Part shown: in pieces, positions 17,488-26,003 of the stretch
Layout: every line of letters begins with the position of its first letter
Position numbering within the stretch: position 1 is the stretch's first letter
The notes under the pieces: generated by a model
What the model was told of the DNA's origin: nothing
What the model saw: only the letters and a program-made list of their open reading frames with translations
Database searches by the model: none
Program-made: the position numbers and the translations under genes
Assembly (NCBI RefSeq): GCF_014698115.1
Contig: NZ_JACJSJ010000091.1
Coordinates: forward strand, 1 to 33,991
Reading direction: 5' to 3'
Source: Nostoc sp. FACHB-973
Lineage (GTDB): Bacteria; Cyanobacteriota; Cyanobacteriia; Cyanobacteriales; Nostocaceae
DNA: 33,991 nt

Positions 17488-19230
17488 ATGACTATTACTG
17501 CCAATTCCCAATTGCCGAATATTTTTTCCCAAAATCTGGAATCTATTACCAGTAAAACTGATGGCTCATTGCCAACTCTAGGAGCCGAGTTGGTGTATAC
17601 GCAAGATGGGGCAGGGCGCTATCTGACCTTTTGTTGGCAGCACAGCGAACTCCTGGGGTTAAAAACCGAAAAAATAGTTGATGAAGTCAACCAGACTCAA
17701 ACCTTTGCTCCCGTGGATAAGGTTGCGTATTTGGAACGATTACATCGAATATTGACAAATTTGGTGCCAGAAAGGTTTCAGTGCTGGTTTAGCTATCACC
17801 AGGAATTATTTGAGTTGGACTTAGTAATTAGTCCGATTATGCCAAGTTTGGGAACCGCTGCCACTACAGTTTTAGTGATGGGACGCTTACTGCAAGCGAC
17901 ACTCAACAAAAAACAAGTGTGTGTGGGAGCAAAAACGCCCACACAGATAGAGTTGGCTTTACGATCGCAGCAACACCAAAAACTGGTAAATCGGATTACT
18001 AGGAATATTCGGCGGACATTAGATTTAGATATTATTTGGCAGCAAACAGTTGATAGTTTGGGGAAAGCACTGCGGCTAGAACGCTGCATTATCTGTCCTT
18101 ATCAGCCTTGTACTACAAAAGTAGAAGTGAAGGCTGAGTATCACCAGCCAGAACTTACCTCAATGATTGGCTCAGAAATAGATATAGCTTCTGAACCAGC
18201 CTTTACTCAGGCATTGACAACCTTAGAACCAGTTGTCATGGACGTGTCTGGATACACTGATTCTAGGCAGCATAAAACTTTAGTAGTTGCAACTTGCTAT
18301 CAAGACCAAGCCAATGGATTGGTTGTTTTGAGTTGGCACGATGAATGCTACACATTAACAGAATCGGAACTAGAACTAGCCAAAGAAGCAGCGGATCAAT
18401 TGGGAACAGCGATCGCTCATGCTACTTTATATAAAGAATTAGAAGCAGCCCGCCAAAAAGCTGAAGACGCTTCCCGCCTCAAAAGTGAGTTTCTCGCCAA
18501 TGTATCCCATGAAATTCGTACTCCCCTCAACGGGATGATTGGCTTTTTAAAGCTGATTTTGGAAGGCATGGCAGATGATCCAGAAGAACAAAACCAGTTT
18601 TTACAAGAAGCTCATCACTTATCAATACATCTGTTAAATATTATTAATGATATTTTAGACATCGCTAAAATTGAAGCTGGCAAAATGGAACTAGCTTACG
18701 CTCCAGTCAAGCTAGGTGAACTCTTTACTGATGTAGAAAATTTCATGCGTCCTCAAGCAGAGATGAAAAACCTCAGCTTCCAGATGCAAATGCCAGCTAC
18801 CTCCGATGAAATCATCGTCCAAAGTAATTACCAAAGATTGCTACAAGTCATGCTGAATTTGGTGAACAATGCCATCAAATTTACTCATGAAGGCGGCATC
18901 ACCGTCAGTGCCGATTTAGTACTCAAAAAGACAAAGGCGCAATTTCAAGGTCAGCAATTTCCAGGTATGGTGAAAGTGCGTGTAGCAGACACTGGAATTG
19001 GTGTTTCCTTAGATAAACAAGATAAACTATTTCAATTATTCTCTCAGGTGGATGGCTCCCGGACTCGTCAGTACGGCGGTACAGGTTTAGGGCTGGCAAT
19101 TTCCCAGAAGCTAGTGGAAGCAATGGGTGGTGAAGTCCATTTCTACAGTCTGGGTGAAGGACTTGGCTCAACAGTCACATTCACCGTGCCCCTATATCAA
19201 CAACCAGTGATCGTTTCATCTAATGATTGA
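17488..19230 (+). CDS. Soluble GAF-domain sensor histidine kinase
   Basis: A 580-residue kinase. The N-terminal ~140 residues look PAS-like (RYLTFCWQHSELLGL is a PAS-type core). A GAF domain spans about 170-320, then a helical linker, HisKA with the phospho-acceptor His341 in NVSHEIRTPLNG, and HATPase (about 445-575) with NLVNNAIKF (N box), VADTGIGV (G1) and GGTGLGLAI (G2). There is no transmembrane helix and no receiver domain, so it is a cytosolic orthodox kinase; its partner regulator is not adjacent. The GAF ligand is unknown. The ATG at 17488 is the first usable start after a stop-rich stretch. The gene ends 41 bp before a perfect 14-bp hairpin. Confidence 0.9.
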   Translation: MTITANSQLPNIFSQNLESITSKTDGSLPTLGAELVYTQDGAGRYLTFCWQHSELLGLKTEKIVDEVNQTQTFAPVDKVAYLERLHRILTNLVPERFQCWFSYHQELFELDLVISPIMPSLGTAATTVLVMGRLLQATLNKKQVCVGAKTPTQIELALRSQQHQKLVNRITRNIRRTLDLDIIWQQTVDSLGKALRLERCIICPYQPCTTKVEVKAEYHQPELTSMIGSEIDIASEPAFTQALTTLEPVVMDVSGYTDSRQHKTLVVATCYQDQANGLVVLSWHDECYTLTESELELAKEAADQLGTAIAHATLYKELEAARQKAEDASRLKSEFLANVSHEIRTPLNGMIGFLKLILEGMADDPEEQNQFLQEAHHLSIHLLNIINDILDIAKIEAGKMELAYAPVKLGELFTDVENFMRPQAEMKNLSFQMQMPATSDEIIVQSNYQRLLQVMLNLVNNAIKFTHEGGITVSADLVLKKTKAQFQGQQFPGMVKVRVADTGIGVSLDKQDKLFQLFSQVDGSRTRQYGGTGLGLAISQKLVEAMGGEVHFYSLGEGLGSTVTFTVPLYQQPVIVSSND

Positions 19231-19271
19231 TAGCGGTTCAACAAAAAATTCCCAGTCCTAAGAAGTGTTAA

Positions 19272-19313
19272 GTTAGGGATGGGCATTGGGAGTGCTGAGT
19301 GCCCATCCCTAAC
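19272..19313. repeat. 14-bp perfect inverted repeat between kinase and nfu genes
   Basis: GTTAGGGATGGGCA (19272-19285) is exactly mirrored at 19300-19313 with a 14-nt loop. It lies 41 bp after the histidine kinase stop and 17 bp before the ATG of the NifU-like gene, so the hairpin would form in the leader of that message. No U-run follows. It may be a repeat-derived structure, an attenuator or an RNA stability element. Confidence 0.7.
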
Positions 19314-19330
19314 AGAGTAGGTCTAAAACT

Positions 19331-19561
19331 ATGGAATTAACACCTGACAACGTTGAAACAGTCTTAGATGAAATGCGCCCTTATCTGATGTCTGATGGCG
19401 GCAATGTAGAACTTGTAGAACTCGATGGTCCCATTGTCAAACTGCGGTTGCAAGGTGCCTGTGGTTCTTGCCCAAGCTCTGCAATGACTTTGAGAATGGG
19501 TATTGAACGTCGCCTGCGGGAAATGATTCCCGAAATTGCAGAAGTTGAACAAGTCATTTAG
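19331..19561 (+). CDS. NifU C-terminal-domain Fe-S scaffold (CnfU/NfuA-like)
   Basis: A 76-residue protein consisting only of the NifU C-terminal domain. The conserved cluster-binding motif is GACGSCPSS (CxxC, about residues 47-53), preceded by MSDGGNVELVEL and followed by the helix LRMGIERRLREMIPEI. Such stand-alone scaffolds assemble 2Fe-2S or 4Fe-4S clusters and pass them to apoproteins such as ferredoxin or photosystem I in cyanobacteria and plastids. The length is normal for the cyanobacterial form. It follows a hairpin; an STRR array begins at its stop codon. Confidence 0.93.
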   Translation: MELTPDNVETVLDEMRPYLMSDGGNVELVELDGPIVKLRLQGACGSCPSSAMTLRMGIERRLREMIPEIAEVEQVI

Positions 19562-19711
19562 GGACTGGGGACTGGGGGATGGTGACTGGGTACTAGGAAT
19601 AATTAACGTTCGGTATTGAATGAGGAACAATGCATTTATTCATTCATAATTTATCATTAATACCTAGTTCCCAATCCTCAATCCCCAATCCCTAATCCCC
19701 AATCCCTAATC
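19562..19711. repeat. STRR heptamer blocks
   Basis: GGGGACT-type units run from the NifU-like stop codon to about 19600. A second block of CCCCAAT/CCCTAAT-type heptamers lies at about 19665-19710, ending just before the ATG of the GH57 gene. The two blocks are of roughly opposite strand sense (G-rich then C-rich) and could pair imperfectly. Confidence 0.8.
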
Positions 19712-19718
19712 ACTCCTT

Positions 19719-21953
19719 ATGTCCCATCCCCTCTACGTCGCTTTTATCTGGCATCAACATCAGCCGCTGTACAAATCTCCTGGCAGCGGCGTTTCGCTAT
19801 CTCCTAGCCAGCAGTACCGCTTACCTTGGGTACGTTTGCATGGCACTAAAGATTATTTGGATTTGATATTAATCCTAGAACGGTATCCTAAGTTACACCA
19901 AACGGTGAATTTAGTACCATCGCTGATATTGCAACTGGAAGATTATATTGCTGGCACTGCTTTTGACCCTTACCTCACAGCTAGTTTGACACCGGACGAT
20001 CAACTGAGTCAGCAACAGCGGGAATTCATTATTCAACACTTTTTTGATGCCAATCACCACACGCTGATCGATCCTCATCCCCGCTATGCCGAGTTGTATC
20101 ACCAAAGGCAGGAAAAAGGGCAAAGTTGGTGTTTGGCAAATTGGCAATTGCCAGATTATGGTGATTTGCTGGCTTGGCACAATCTGGCTTGGATCGATCC
20201 GCTGTTTTGGGATGACCCGCAAATTGCCACTTGGTTAAAGCAGGGTCGGAATTTTACTTTAAGCGATCGCCAGCGCATTTATTCCAAACAGCGTGAAATC
20301 CTCAGTCGCATTATCCCCCAACATCGGAAAATGCAGGAGGCGGGACAATTAGAAGTTACCACCACGCCCTACACTCACCCGATTTTACCTTTGCTAGCTG
20401 ATACTAACTCTGGTCGAGTAGCTGTGCCAAATATGACACTACCAGAACAACGGTTTCAGTGGGCAGAAGATATCCCGCGTCACTTACGGAAAGCTTGGAA
20501 CTTTTATAAAGACCGCTTTGGACAAATACCCCGTGGTTTATGGCCTTCCGAACAGTCAGTAAGTCCGTCAATACTTCCACATATTATTAACCAAGGATTT
20601 AAGTGGATATGCTCAGATGAGGCGGTTTTGGGATGGACGCTGAAACACTTTTTCCATCGGGATGGGGCAGGGAATGTAGAGCAACCAGAACTTCTGTACC
20701 GACCGTATCGCCTGCAAACCCCAGAGGGTGACTTGTCAATTGTATTTCGTGACCACAGATTATCAGATTTGATTGGCTTTACCTACGGCGCAATGCCAGC
20801 CAAACAGGCAGCTGCGGACTTAGTGGGACATTTGCAAGCGATCGCCAGAACCCAAAGAGACAGCCAAAGTCAACAACCTTGGCTCGTTACCATCGCTTTG
20901 GATGGCGAGAATTGCTGGGAATATTATCCCCAAGACGGTAAACCCTTCCTAGAAGCTTTATATCAAACCTTAAGCAACGAACCCCACCTCAAACTCGTCA
21001 CCGTCTCCGAATTTCTCGAACAATTTCCACCCACAGCCACCATCCCCGGAGAACAACTACACAGCGGTTCTTGGGTGGATGGCAGTTTCACCACTTGGAT
21101 AGGCGATCCCGCCAAAAATCGTGCTTGGGATTACCTCACAGAAGCCAGGAATTTATTGGCGAGTCATCCAGAAGCAACTGAAGAAAATAACCCAGAAGCT
21201 TGGGAAGCCTTGTATGCCGCAGAGGGTTCAGATTGGTTCTGGTGGTTTGGTGCTGGACACTCCTCAAATCAAGATGCCGTCTTTGACCAGTTGTTTCGAG
21301 AACATCTGTTTGGCATTTACAAAGCCTTAAATGAACCTGTACCGCCCTATCTCAAACAACCAGTAGAGGTTCACCAAGCACAGGCAAACCACCGCCCACA
21401 AGGGTTTATTCATCCAATTATTGATGGCAAAGGTGATGAACAAGATTGGGACAAAGCTGGGCGCTTAGAAATCGGGGGGGCGCGGGGAACAATGCACAAC
21501 AGCAGCCTCGTCCAGCGACTTTGGTATGGGGTGGATCACCTCAATTTCTATTTGCGAGTGGATTTTAAAAGTGGTGTTGTGCCTGGGCGGGATTTGCCAA
21601 CAGAGTTGAATTTGCTGTGGTACTATCCAGACAAAACAATGGTCAACAGCCCAGTTCCCTTGGCAGATGTCCCAGATGCAGCCCCAATGAATTATCTTTT
21701 CCACCATCTTCTGGAAATTAATTTGCTGACGCAATCGATTTATTTTCGGGAAGCTGGAGACAATTATCAATGGCATTCCCGCACTAGTCGCGCCCAAGCA
21801 GCTTTAAATAGTTGTTTAGAGTTGGCAGTACCCTGGGCAGATTTGCAAGTTCCGCCAGATTATCCCCTGCGCTTGATTTTGGTGCTTGCTGATGAAGGGC
21901 GTTTTTGTAACTACTTCCCAGAAAATGCTTTGATTCCCATTGAGGTGCCTTAG
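19719..21953 (+). CDS. GH57 glycoside hydrolase (alpha-amylase/glucanotransferase type)
   Basis: A 744-residue family GH57 protein acting on alpha-glucans. Conserved regions: FIWHQHQPLYK at the N-terminus (region 1), GLWPSEQSVSP with nucleophile Glu278 (region 3) and IALDGENCWEYYP with acid/base Asp395 (region 4). The catalytic part ends near 540. A further ~180-residue beta-rich domain starts at about HPIIDGKGDEQDWD and resembles the ligand-binding (DOMON/CBM9-like) domains appended to other GH57 proteins. No signal peptide. Cyanobacteria commonly carry such a gene for glycogen turnover. Exact activity (amylase, amylopullulanase-like or 4-alpha-glucanotransferase) is not decidable here. It is convergent with the cation ATPase gene across a strong hairpin. 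Confidence 0.88.
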   Translation: MSHPLYVAFIWHQHQPLYKSPGSGVSLSPSQQYRLPWVRLHGTKDYLDLILILERYPKLHQTVNLVPSLILQLEDYIAGTAFDPYLTASLTPDDQLSQQQREFIIQHFFDANHHTLIDPHPRYAELYHQRQEKGQSWCLANWQLPDYGDLLAWHNLAWIDPLFWDDPQIATWLKQGRNFTLSDRQRIYSKQREILSRIIPQHRKMQEAGQLEVTTTPYTHPILPLLADTNSGRVAVPNMTLPEQRFQWAEDIPRHLRKAWNFYKDRFGQIPRGLWPSEQSVSPSILPHIINQGFKWICSDEAVLGWTLKHFFHRDGAGNVEQPELLYRPYRLQTPEGDLSIVFRDHRLSDLIGFTYGAMPAKQAAADLVGHLQAIARTQRDSQSQQPWLVTIALDGENCWEYYPQDGKPFLEALYQTLSNEPHLKLVTVSEFLEQFPPTATIPGEQLHSGSWVDGSFTTWIGDPAKNRAWDYLTEARNLLASHPEATEENNPEAWEALYAAEGSDWFWWFGAGHSSNQDAVFDQLFREHLFGIYKALNEPVPPYLKQPVEVHQAQANHRPQGFIHPIIDGKGDEQDWDKAGRLEIGGARGTMHNSSLVQRLWYGVDHLNFYLRVDFKSGVVPGRDLPTELNLLWYYPDKTMVNSPVPLADVPDAAPMNYLFHHLLEINLLTQSIYFREAGDNYQWHSRTSRAQAALNSCLELAVPWADLQVPPDYPLRLILVLADEGRFCNYFPENALIPIEVP

Positions 21954-21977
21954 AAGTTTTTTGATTTCCGCAAATCG

Positions 21978-22025
21978 CAACAACAAGATCCCCGACTTTT
22001 TAAATAAGCGGGGATCTTGTTGTTG
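21978..22025. terminator. Bidirectional terminator-like hairpin
   Basis: A 17-bp perfect stem (21978-21994 with 22009-22025) contains AAGATCCCCG and its complement around a 14-nt loop with a T5 run. It lies between the convergent GH57 and ATPase genes, 25 and 17 bp from their stops. The placement fits termination of both transcripts, although no long U-run follows either arm. Confidence 0.75.
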
Positions 22026-22041
22026 AGGAATAGCACTATCC

Positions 22042-24822
22042 TTAGTTGAGCGGATCGAAACGCTGCAAGATCAGAGCTATGAACACTACTGGCAAACCTA
22101 CACCCATGCAAATGAGAGCTTGGGTAAATGTCAAAGGTGTCGTGTCAAACACTTGATTCATCATGCTCCACTGACTGAACAGACATTGTAAAATCACCAC
22201 AACCACAATTCCGATCGCTGGAGCATAGGCTAAGGGTGTGCGTTTACCTTGGATTCTGGCAACTAGAGATGGTAAAAACTGGGTAATACTTAACAGGTAA
22301 AAGACCTCTGCTGCCACCAACCCATTAATCGCCATCGTGCGAGCCAAGACTTCATTACCTGTAGTTTGAAGTATCCATTGAAATACCCCAAAAATTACCA
22401 CCCAATTGAAGACGGAAATCGCTAAGATGCGCTGGAGTAAACTACCTGATAAAAGCTTTTCTCTGGGGTTGCGTGGTGGTTGCTGCATCACGTGTCCAGA
22501 TTTTGGCTCAAAGGCGAGGGGAACAATCAACCCTACTGAACTAACCATGTTCAGCCAGAGAATTTGGATTGGTAAGATGGGAAGCACAGTTGCCAGGAGA
22601 ATGGCAATTAAAATCGTCATGGATTCTCCAACGTTGATCGGCAGCAAGAAAGCGATCGCTTTTCGCAAGTTGCGGTAAACCCCTCGCCCTTCCTCCACAG
22701 CAGCTTCAATTGAGGCGAAGTTATCGTCAGTTAGCAGCATATCCGCAGATTCTTTGGTAACCTCTGCCCCAGCTATACCCATTGCTACACCAATATCAGC
22801 CTGCTTGAGAGCGGGAGCATCGTTAACACCATCTCCAGTCATGGCAACAATTTCGCCGTTGAGTTGTAACGCTTTCACCAGACGCAACTTTTGTTCTGGC
22901 GCAACTCGCGCAAATACCATGCCTTGCTCAGCTGCTTGGGCAAATTTTTTTTCATCCATCTGAGCTAATTGCTGTCCGGTAAACACCTGTTCTTCAGCGG
23001 AGCAAATACCCATTTGGCGGGCGATGGCAGTAGCTGTGAGCGCATGATCCCCAGTGATCATCTTGACTTTAATCCCAGCAGATTGACAAGCTTTGACTGC
23101 GGCGATCGCTTCTTCGCGGGGCGGATCAATTATGCCTTGAAGTCCCAGGAACACCAGTCCTTGATCGATATCATGGCGCTCCAAGGATTGCTTAGCCGCA
23201 ACTTCTTTTCTAGCAAAAGCTAGCACTCGTAACCCTTGTTTTGCCATACCAGCAACTTCCTGCTCCACTGCGGCAGGATTAAGCGCAGCCTGTTGTCCTT
23301 GAGCGTCGAACATGCGATGCCTGCGGCGGTAAACTACGCATCGTTGAAGAATTGCCTCCACAGAACCTTTGAGATAAATCACATTCAGCCCTTGCTTTGC
23401 ATCTAATTCATGCAAAGTCGCCATGTATTGAAATTCGGACTCAAACGGAAGGGTATCTATTCTGGGTAATTCTTTTTCTAGATTCTCTTGTGTCAATCCT
23501 GCTTTATTCGCAGCCGTAATCAATGCTCCCTCAGTTGGGGTTCCGACTAAGTTCCACTGTCCGTCTCGCCATTGGATGTGAGAATCATTGCACAGCAATC
23601 CCGCTTCTAAACATTCCCAAACAGCAACATGTCCATCTGCATTGAAATCAAGGGGCTGCTGATTCATCAGGATTTCACCATCTGGGGCATAACCAATACC
23701 GCTGACGGTGTAGTGTTGTCCACCCGCATAAATATTCTGAACCGTCATCTGATTTTCGGTCAACGTGCCGGTTTTGTCAGAGCAGATAACGGTGGTACTT
23801 CCCAATGTTTCCACTGCGGGTAACTTGCGAATAATTGCGTTACGTCGTGCCATCCGCGAAACCCCGATCGCCAACGTGACTGTGACAATTGCAGGTAATC
23901 CTTCCGGAATCGCGCTGACTACCAGAGCCACAGCTGCTTTGAAAACATCAATCCAAGATTCATTTTGTCCTAATCCGACTGCAAATGTCAGACCAGCCAA
24001 ACTCAAGATGACGTAAAGCAGGGTTTTGCTAAATTTGTCAATATTTCGCGTCAGTGGTGTTTTCAGATTTGTGCTGCTTTCAATTAACTCCGAGATGCGC
24101 CCGGTTTCGGTGGCATCTGCGATCGCAACTACAATCCCTTCTCCCTGTCCAAAGGTGACGAAACTTCCTGTATACGCCATATTGCTGCGTTCGGCTAATG
24201 GTGTTTCGGCAGCCAGCGATAAAGTTGCTTTCTCCACCGGAACAGATTCGCCTGTTAAAGCAGACTCGTCAACTTGTAACCCACGCACACTTAATAGCCG
24301 CAGATCCGCAGGTACTTTATCCCCAGATGCTAGCAGTACCAAATCACCCACAACAAGTTCAGTGGAAGCCAGACGGGTTTTTTGACCATCCCGAATCACA
24401 GTTGCTTCAGTAGTCACAGCTTTAGATAGAGCAGCGATCGCGCCTTCTGCTTTCGATTCTTGAATGTAGCTAATGGTGACATTAATCAGGGTGACACCAA
24501 AAATTACTCCCGCATCTATCCAATCTCGCAGCAGCAGTGTTACTACTCCCGCCGTCAGCAAAATATATAGTAGTGGTTGATGAAATTGCTCTAAAAATTT
24601 TAGCCAAGGACTTTTGCCATCTTTAGTAGTTAGTTGGTTTGCACCCATCTGTTGATGCCGCGTGGTAGCTTCTTTATGGGTCAAACCTGCTTCTGGATGG
24701 CTGGCTAAGGTTTGCAGAACTTTTTGTTCCGCGAGAGTATGCCACTCATAGTTGAGTAAATCCTTTGTGGAATCAGCAAAAGTATTTGTAGCGATCGTAT
24801 CTGCTGTCATCTCTATCTCCAA
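22042..24822 (-). CDS. P2-type cation-transporting ATPase
   Basis: A 926-residue P-type pump. Seen: an N-terminal cation-ATPase domain, the TGES loop (LTGESVPVEKA), PEGLPA in TM4, phosphorylation site CSDKTGTLT with Asp349, KGSVEAILQRC in the nucleotide domain, MITGDHALTA and TGDGVNDAPALKQADIG. About ten membrane segments fit the P2 class. PEGLP in TM4 is of the Ca2+/Na+-pump group, but TM6 reads ILWLNMVSSVGLIVPLAFEP, where Ca2+ pumps have NLVTDG, so the second cation site differs and Ca2+ specificity should not be assumed. Met5 is an alternative start. The next gene upstream on the same strand encodes a stress-type protein, 140 bp away across a repeat element. Confidence 0.92.
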   Translation of the reverse strand: MEIEMTADTIATNTFADSTKDLLNYEWHTLAEQKVLQTLASHPEAGLTHKEATTRHQQMGANQLTTKDGKSPWLKFLEQFHQPLLYILLTAGVVTLLLRDWIDAGVIFGVTLINVTISYIQESKAEGAIAALSKAVTTEATVIRDGQKTRLASTELVVGDLVLLASGDKVPADLRLLSVRGLQVDESALTGESVPVEKATLSLAAETPLAERSNMAYTGSFVTFGQGEGIVVAIADATETGRISELIESSTNLKTPLTRNIDKFSKTLLYVILSLAGLTFAVGLGQNESWIDVFKAAVALVVSAIPEGLPAIVTVTLAIGVSRMARRNAIIRKLPAVETLGSTTVICSDKTGTLTENQMTVQNIYAGGQHYTVSGIGYAPDGEILMNQQPLDFNADGHVAVWECLEAGLLCNDSHIQWRDGQWNLVGTPTEGALITAANKAGLTQENLEKELPRIDTLPFESEFQYMATLHELDAKQGLNVIYLKGSVEAILQRCVVYRRRHRMFDAQGQQAALNPAAVEQEVAGMAKQGLRVLAFARKEVAAKQSLERHDIDQGLVFLGLQGIIDPPREEAIAAVKACQSAGIKVKMITGDHALTATAIARQMGICSAEEQVFTGQQLAQMDEKKFAQAAEQGMVFARVAPEQKLRLVKALQLNGEIVAMTGDGVNDAPALKQADIGVAMGIAGAEVTKESADMLLTDDNFASIEAAVEEGRGVYRNLRKAIAFLLPINVGESMTILIAILLATVLPILPIQILWLNMVSSVGLIVPLAFEPKSGHVMQQPPRNPREKLLSGSLLQRILAISVFNWVVIFGVFQWILQTTGNEVLARTMAINGLVAAEVFYLLSITQFLPSLVARIQGKRTPLAYAPAIGIVVVVILQCLFSQWSMMNQVFDTTPLTFTQALICMGVGLPVVFIALILQRFDPLN
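23314..23339. repeat. Possible degenerate SDR5-like insertion in the ATPase gene
   Basis: The plus strand reads GCGAT, then 18 nt starting GCCTGCGGCGG, then CGC. This layout of a split HIP1 site with an insert that is a multiple of three resembles the two SDR5-like copies elsewhere in the window (insert starting GTCTACGACGGG). In the protein it yields the odd basic run RRRHRM in the variable nucleotide-binding domain. The similarity is partial, so this is tentative. Confidence 0.3.
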
Positions 24823-24839
24823 ATCAAAGTAACCGTTAA

Positions 24840-24898
24840 ACTAATTCGTAATTCGTAATGGGCTAACGCCCCGCTCCGCTAACGTAATTCGTAATTAA
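24840..24898 (+). repeat. 59-bp repeat, copy 1 (heptamers with a nested GC-rich insert)
   Basis: A 59-bp sequence identical to the reverse complement of 26525-26583. It consists of ATTCGTA heptamers interrupted by about 24 nt of GC-rich sequence (GGGCTAACGCCCCGCTCCGC core, with GCTAACG repeated at both ends of it). It lies in the leader between the stress-type gene and the ATPase gene. Confidence 0.9.
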
Positions 24899-24962
24899 GA
24901 ATCATCAGATTTAATCTGAATTTTTATGTTTGAATCTGTAGCTTTCATTTTTAAAATTGGTG

Positions 24963-25508
24963 TTATTCCGAGAATCTTTTGCTAAGTTCATAAACATGCC
25001 ACTCTCGCACACCCCAGTAACGGAGAATCGATTCTGCTTGCCATATTTCATCTGCTGTTCCCTCTACCTTCACCAAAAATTCTTCTTGGAAGGTACTTGG
25101 CTCAGAGAGTCTAGCTTGCCTTTCGGGAGCAAACCAACCTTGAAATGCACCATACACACTGCCAAAAATCGCACTCGCTCCACCCGCTAGCAGCGTACCC
25201 AGCACAGATTCAACAGCTAATGCCGGTCCAAAACCGGGGATAACTAATACGCCAAGTCCGGCTGTGAGTGCCAGTAAGCCTCCAGCTGTTCCTCCTGTAA
25301 TTGCGCCTGTTTTGGCACCTTCGATGGGAGTTATGGTATGTTTACCCGCATTAGCATCCTCGTGCAACTTTTCGTGTCCAGAGTCTAAAGCAAACACAGA
25401 AATTTTATGCATGGGAAAGTCAATCGCTGTGAGTTCATCAAGTACCTGGGTTGCAGCTTTCCGGGTAGAAATGATGCCCACTGCATTTTTAGCTGGATGG
25501 AAATTCAT
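24963..25508 (-). CDS. General-stress-protein-17M-like protein with glycine-rich core
   Basis: A 181-residue protein. Residues 1-60 (AVGIISTRKAATQVLDELTAIDF) resemble the N-terminal domain of general stress protein 17M/YflT-type proteins. The middle (about 68-125) is a Gly/Ala-rich hydrophobic segment, GAITGGTAGGLLALTAGLGVLV then GASAIFGSVYGAF, of glycine-zipper character that may insert in a membrane. The C-terminus (FLVKVEGTADEIWQAESILRYWG) again looks like a small alpha/beta sensor or ferredoxin-like fold. Homologues in cyanobacteria are often mislabelled as kinases, but no catalytic motif is visible. It is divergent from the universal stress protein gene, and both sit between the two arms of a 59-bp inverted repeat. 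Function unknown; stress-related by similarity and context. Confidence 0.65.
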   Translation of the reverse strand: MNFHPAKNAVGIISTRKAATQVLDELTAIDFPMHKISVFALDSGHEKLHEDANAGKHTITPIEGAKTGAITGGTAGGLLALTAGLGVLVIPGFGPALAVESVLGTLLAGGASAIFGSVYGAFQGWFAPERQARLSEPSTFQEEFLVKVEGTADEIWQAESILRYWGVREWHVYELSKRFSE

Positions 25509-26003
25509 AACAATATCTCCTATAAAAATAAGTAAGTTGAAAACGAAGCTTGATTAATATCCAAATATTCAAGAGGGAGTAGGGATCGGGGAGTAGGGAG
25601 TAGGGAACCTATGCCTAAAGACATGGGATTGGAATAATGACGTTTTATGTCTCGTACTACGTATCTCGACATAATTTTTTGATTTTTAGGGGGCAAAAGA
25701 CCCCCAAAAGACAGTTTTTTGCATCACATCTCTACTCCCTACTCCCCACTCCCAACTAAGCTGTTTTTTTGTAAAAAACTATAGTTTTGTAGTGCGAACT
25801 GTAGCCATATTGGACGGCTATTAGTTTTATCGCTTAGTTAGGTTAGTTTCGCTTATATGCTTCTATTTCAGGATTACTGATAAATGTGAACGAAAAGTGA
25901 ATAAATCGTTTCTCCTACTCATATTTCACTTTTGAATCACATTTATCCCTCAAGCTAAAAGACAACACAATGTGGATGAAGTAATTGATTATTGGATCTG
26001 TAT
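25509..26003. other. Divergent intergenic region between two stress-type genes
   Basis: 495 bp with no credible gene. It should contain both divergent promoters. It holds the 160-bp segment bounded by 16-nt inverted repeats (25588-25747), a GTTTTTT/AAAAAAC hairpin at 25763-25779, and an AT-rich stretch up to the USP start. No RNA gene is recognised. Confidence 0.6.
25588..25747. repeat. 160-bp segment bounded by 16-nt inverted repeats
   Basis: GGGGAGTAGGGAGTAG (25588-25603) is exactly mirrored by CTACTCCCTACTCCCC (25732-25747). Both arms belong to AGTAGGG heptamer blocks. The enclosed 128 bp include a hairpin, GGGGG (25689-25693) with CCCCC (25701-25705). The form is that of a very small miniature element or two opposed STRR blocks; no target duplication was recognised. 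Confidence 0.65.

Noticed and set aside
23765..24385. Plus-strand open frames of 83 and 119 codons opposite the ATPase gene
   Set aside because: Antisense shadows of a conserved P-type ATPase; composition mirrors its codons.
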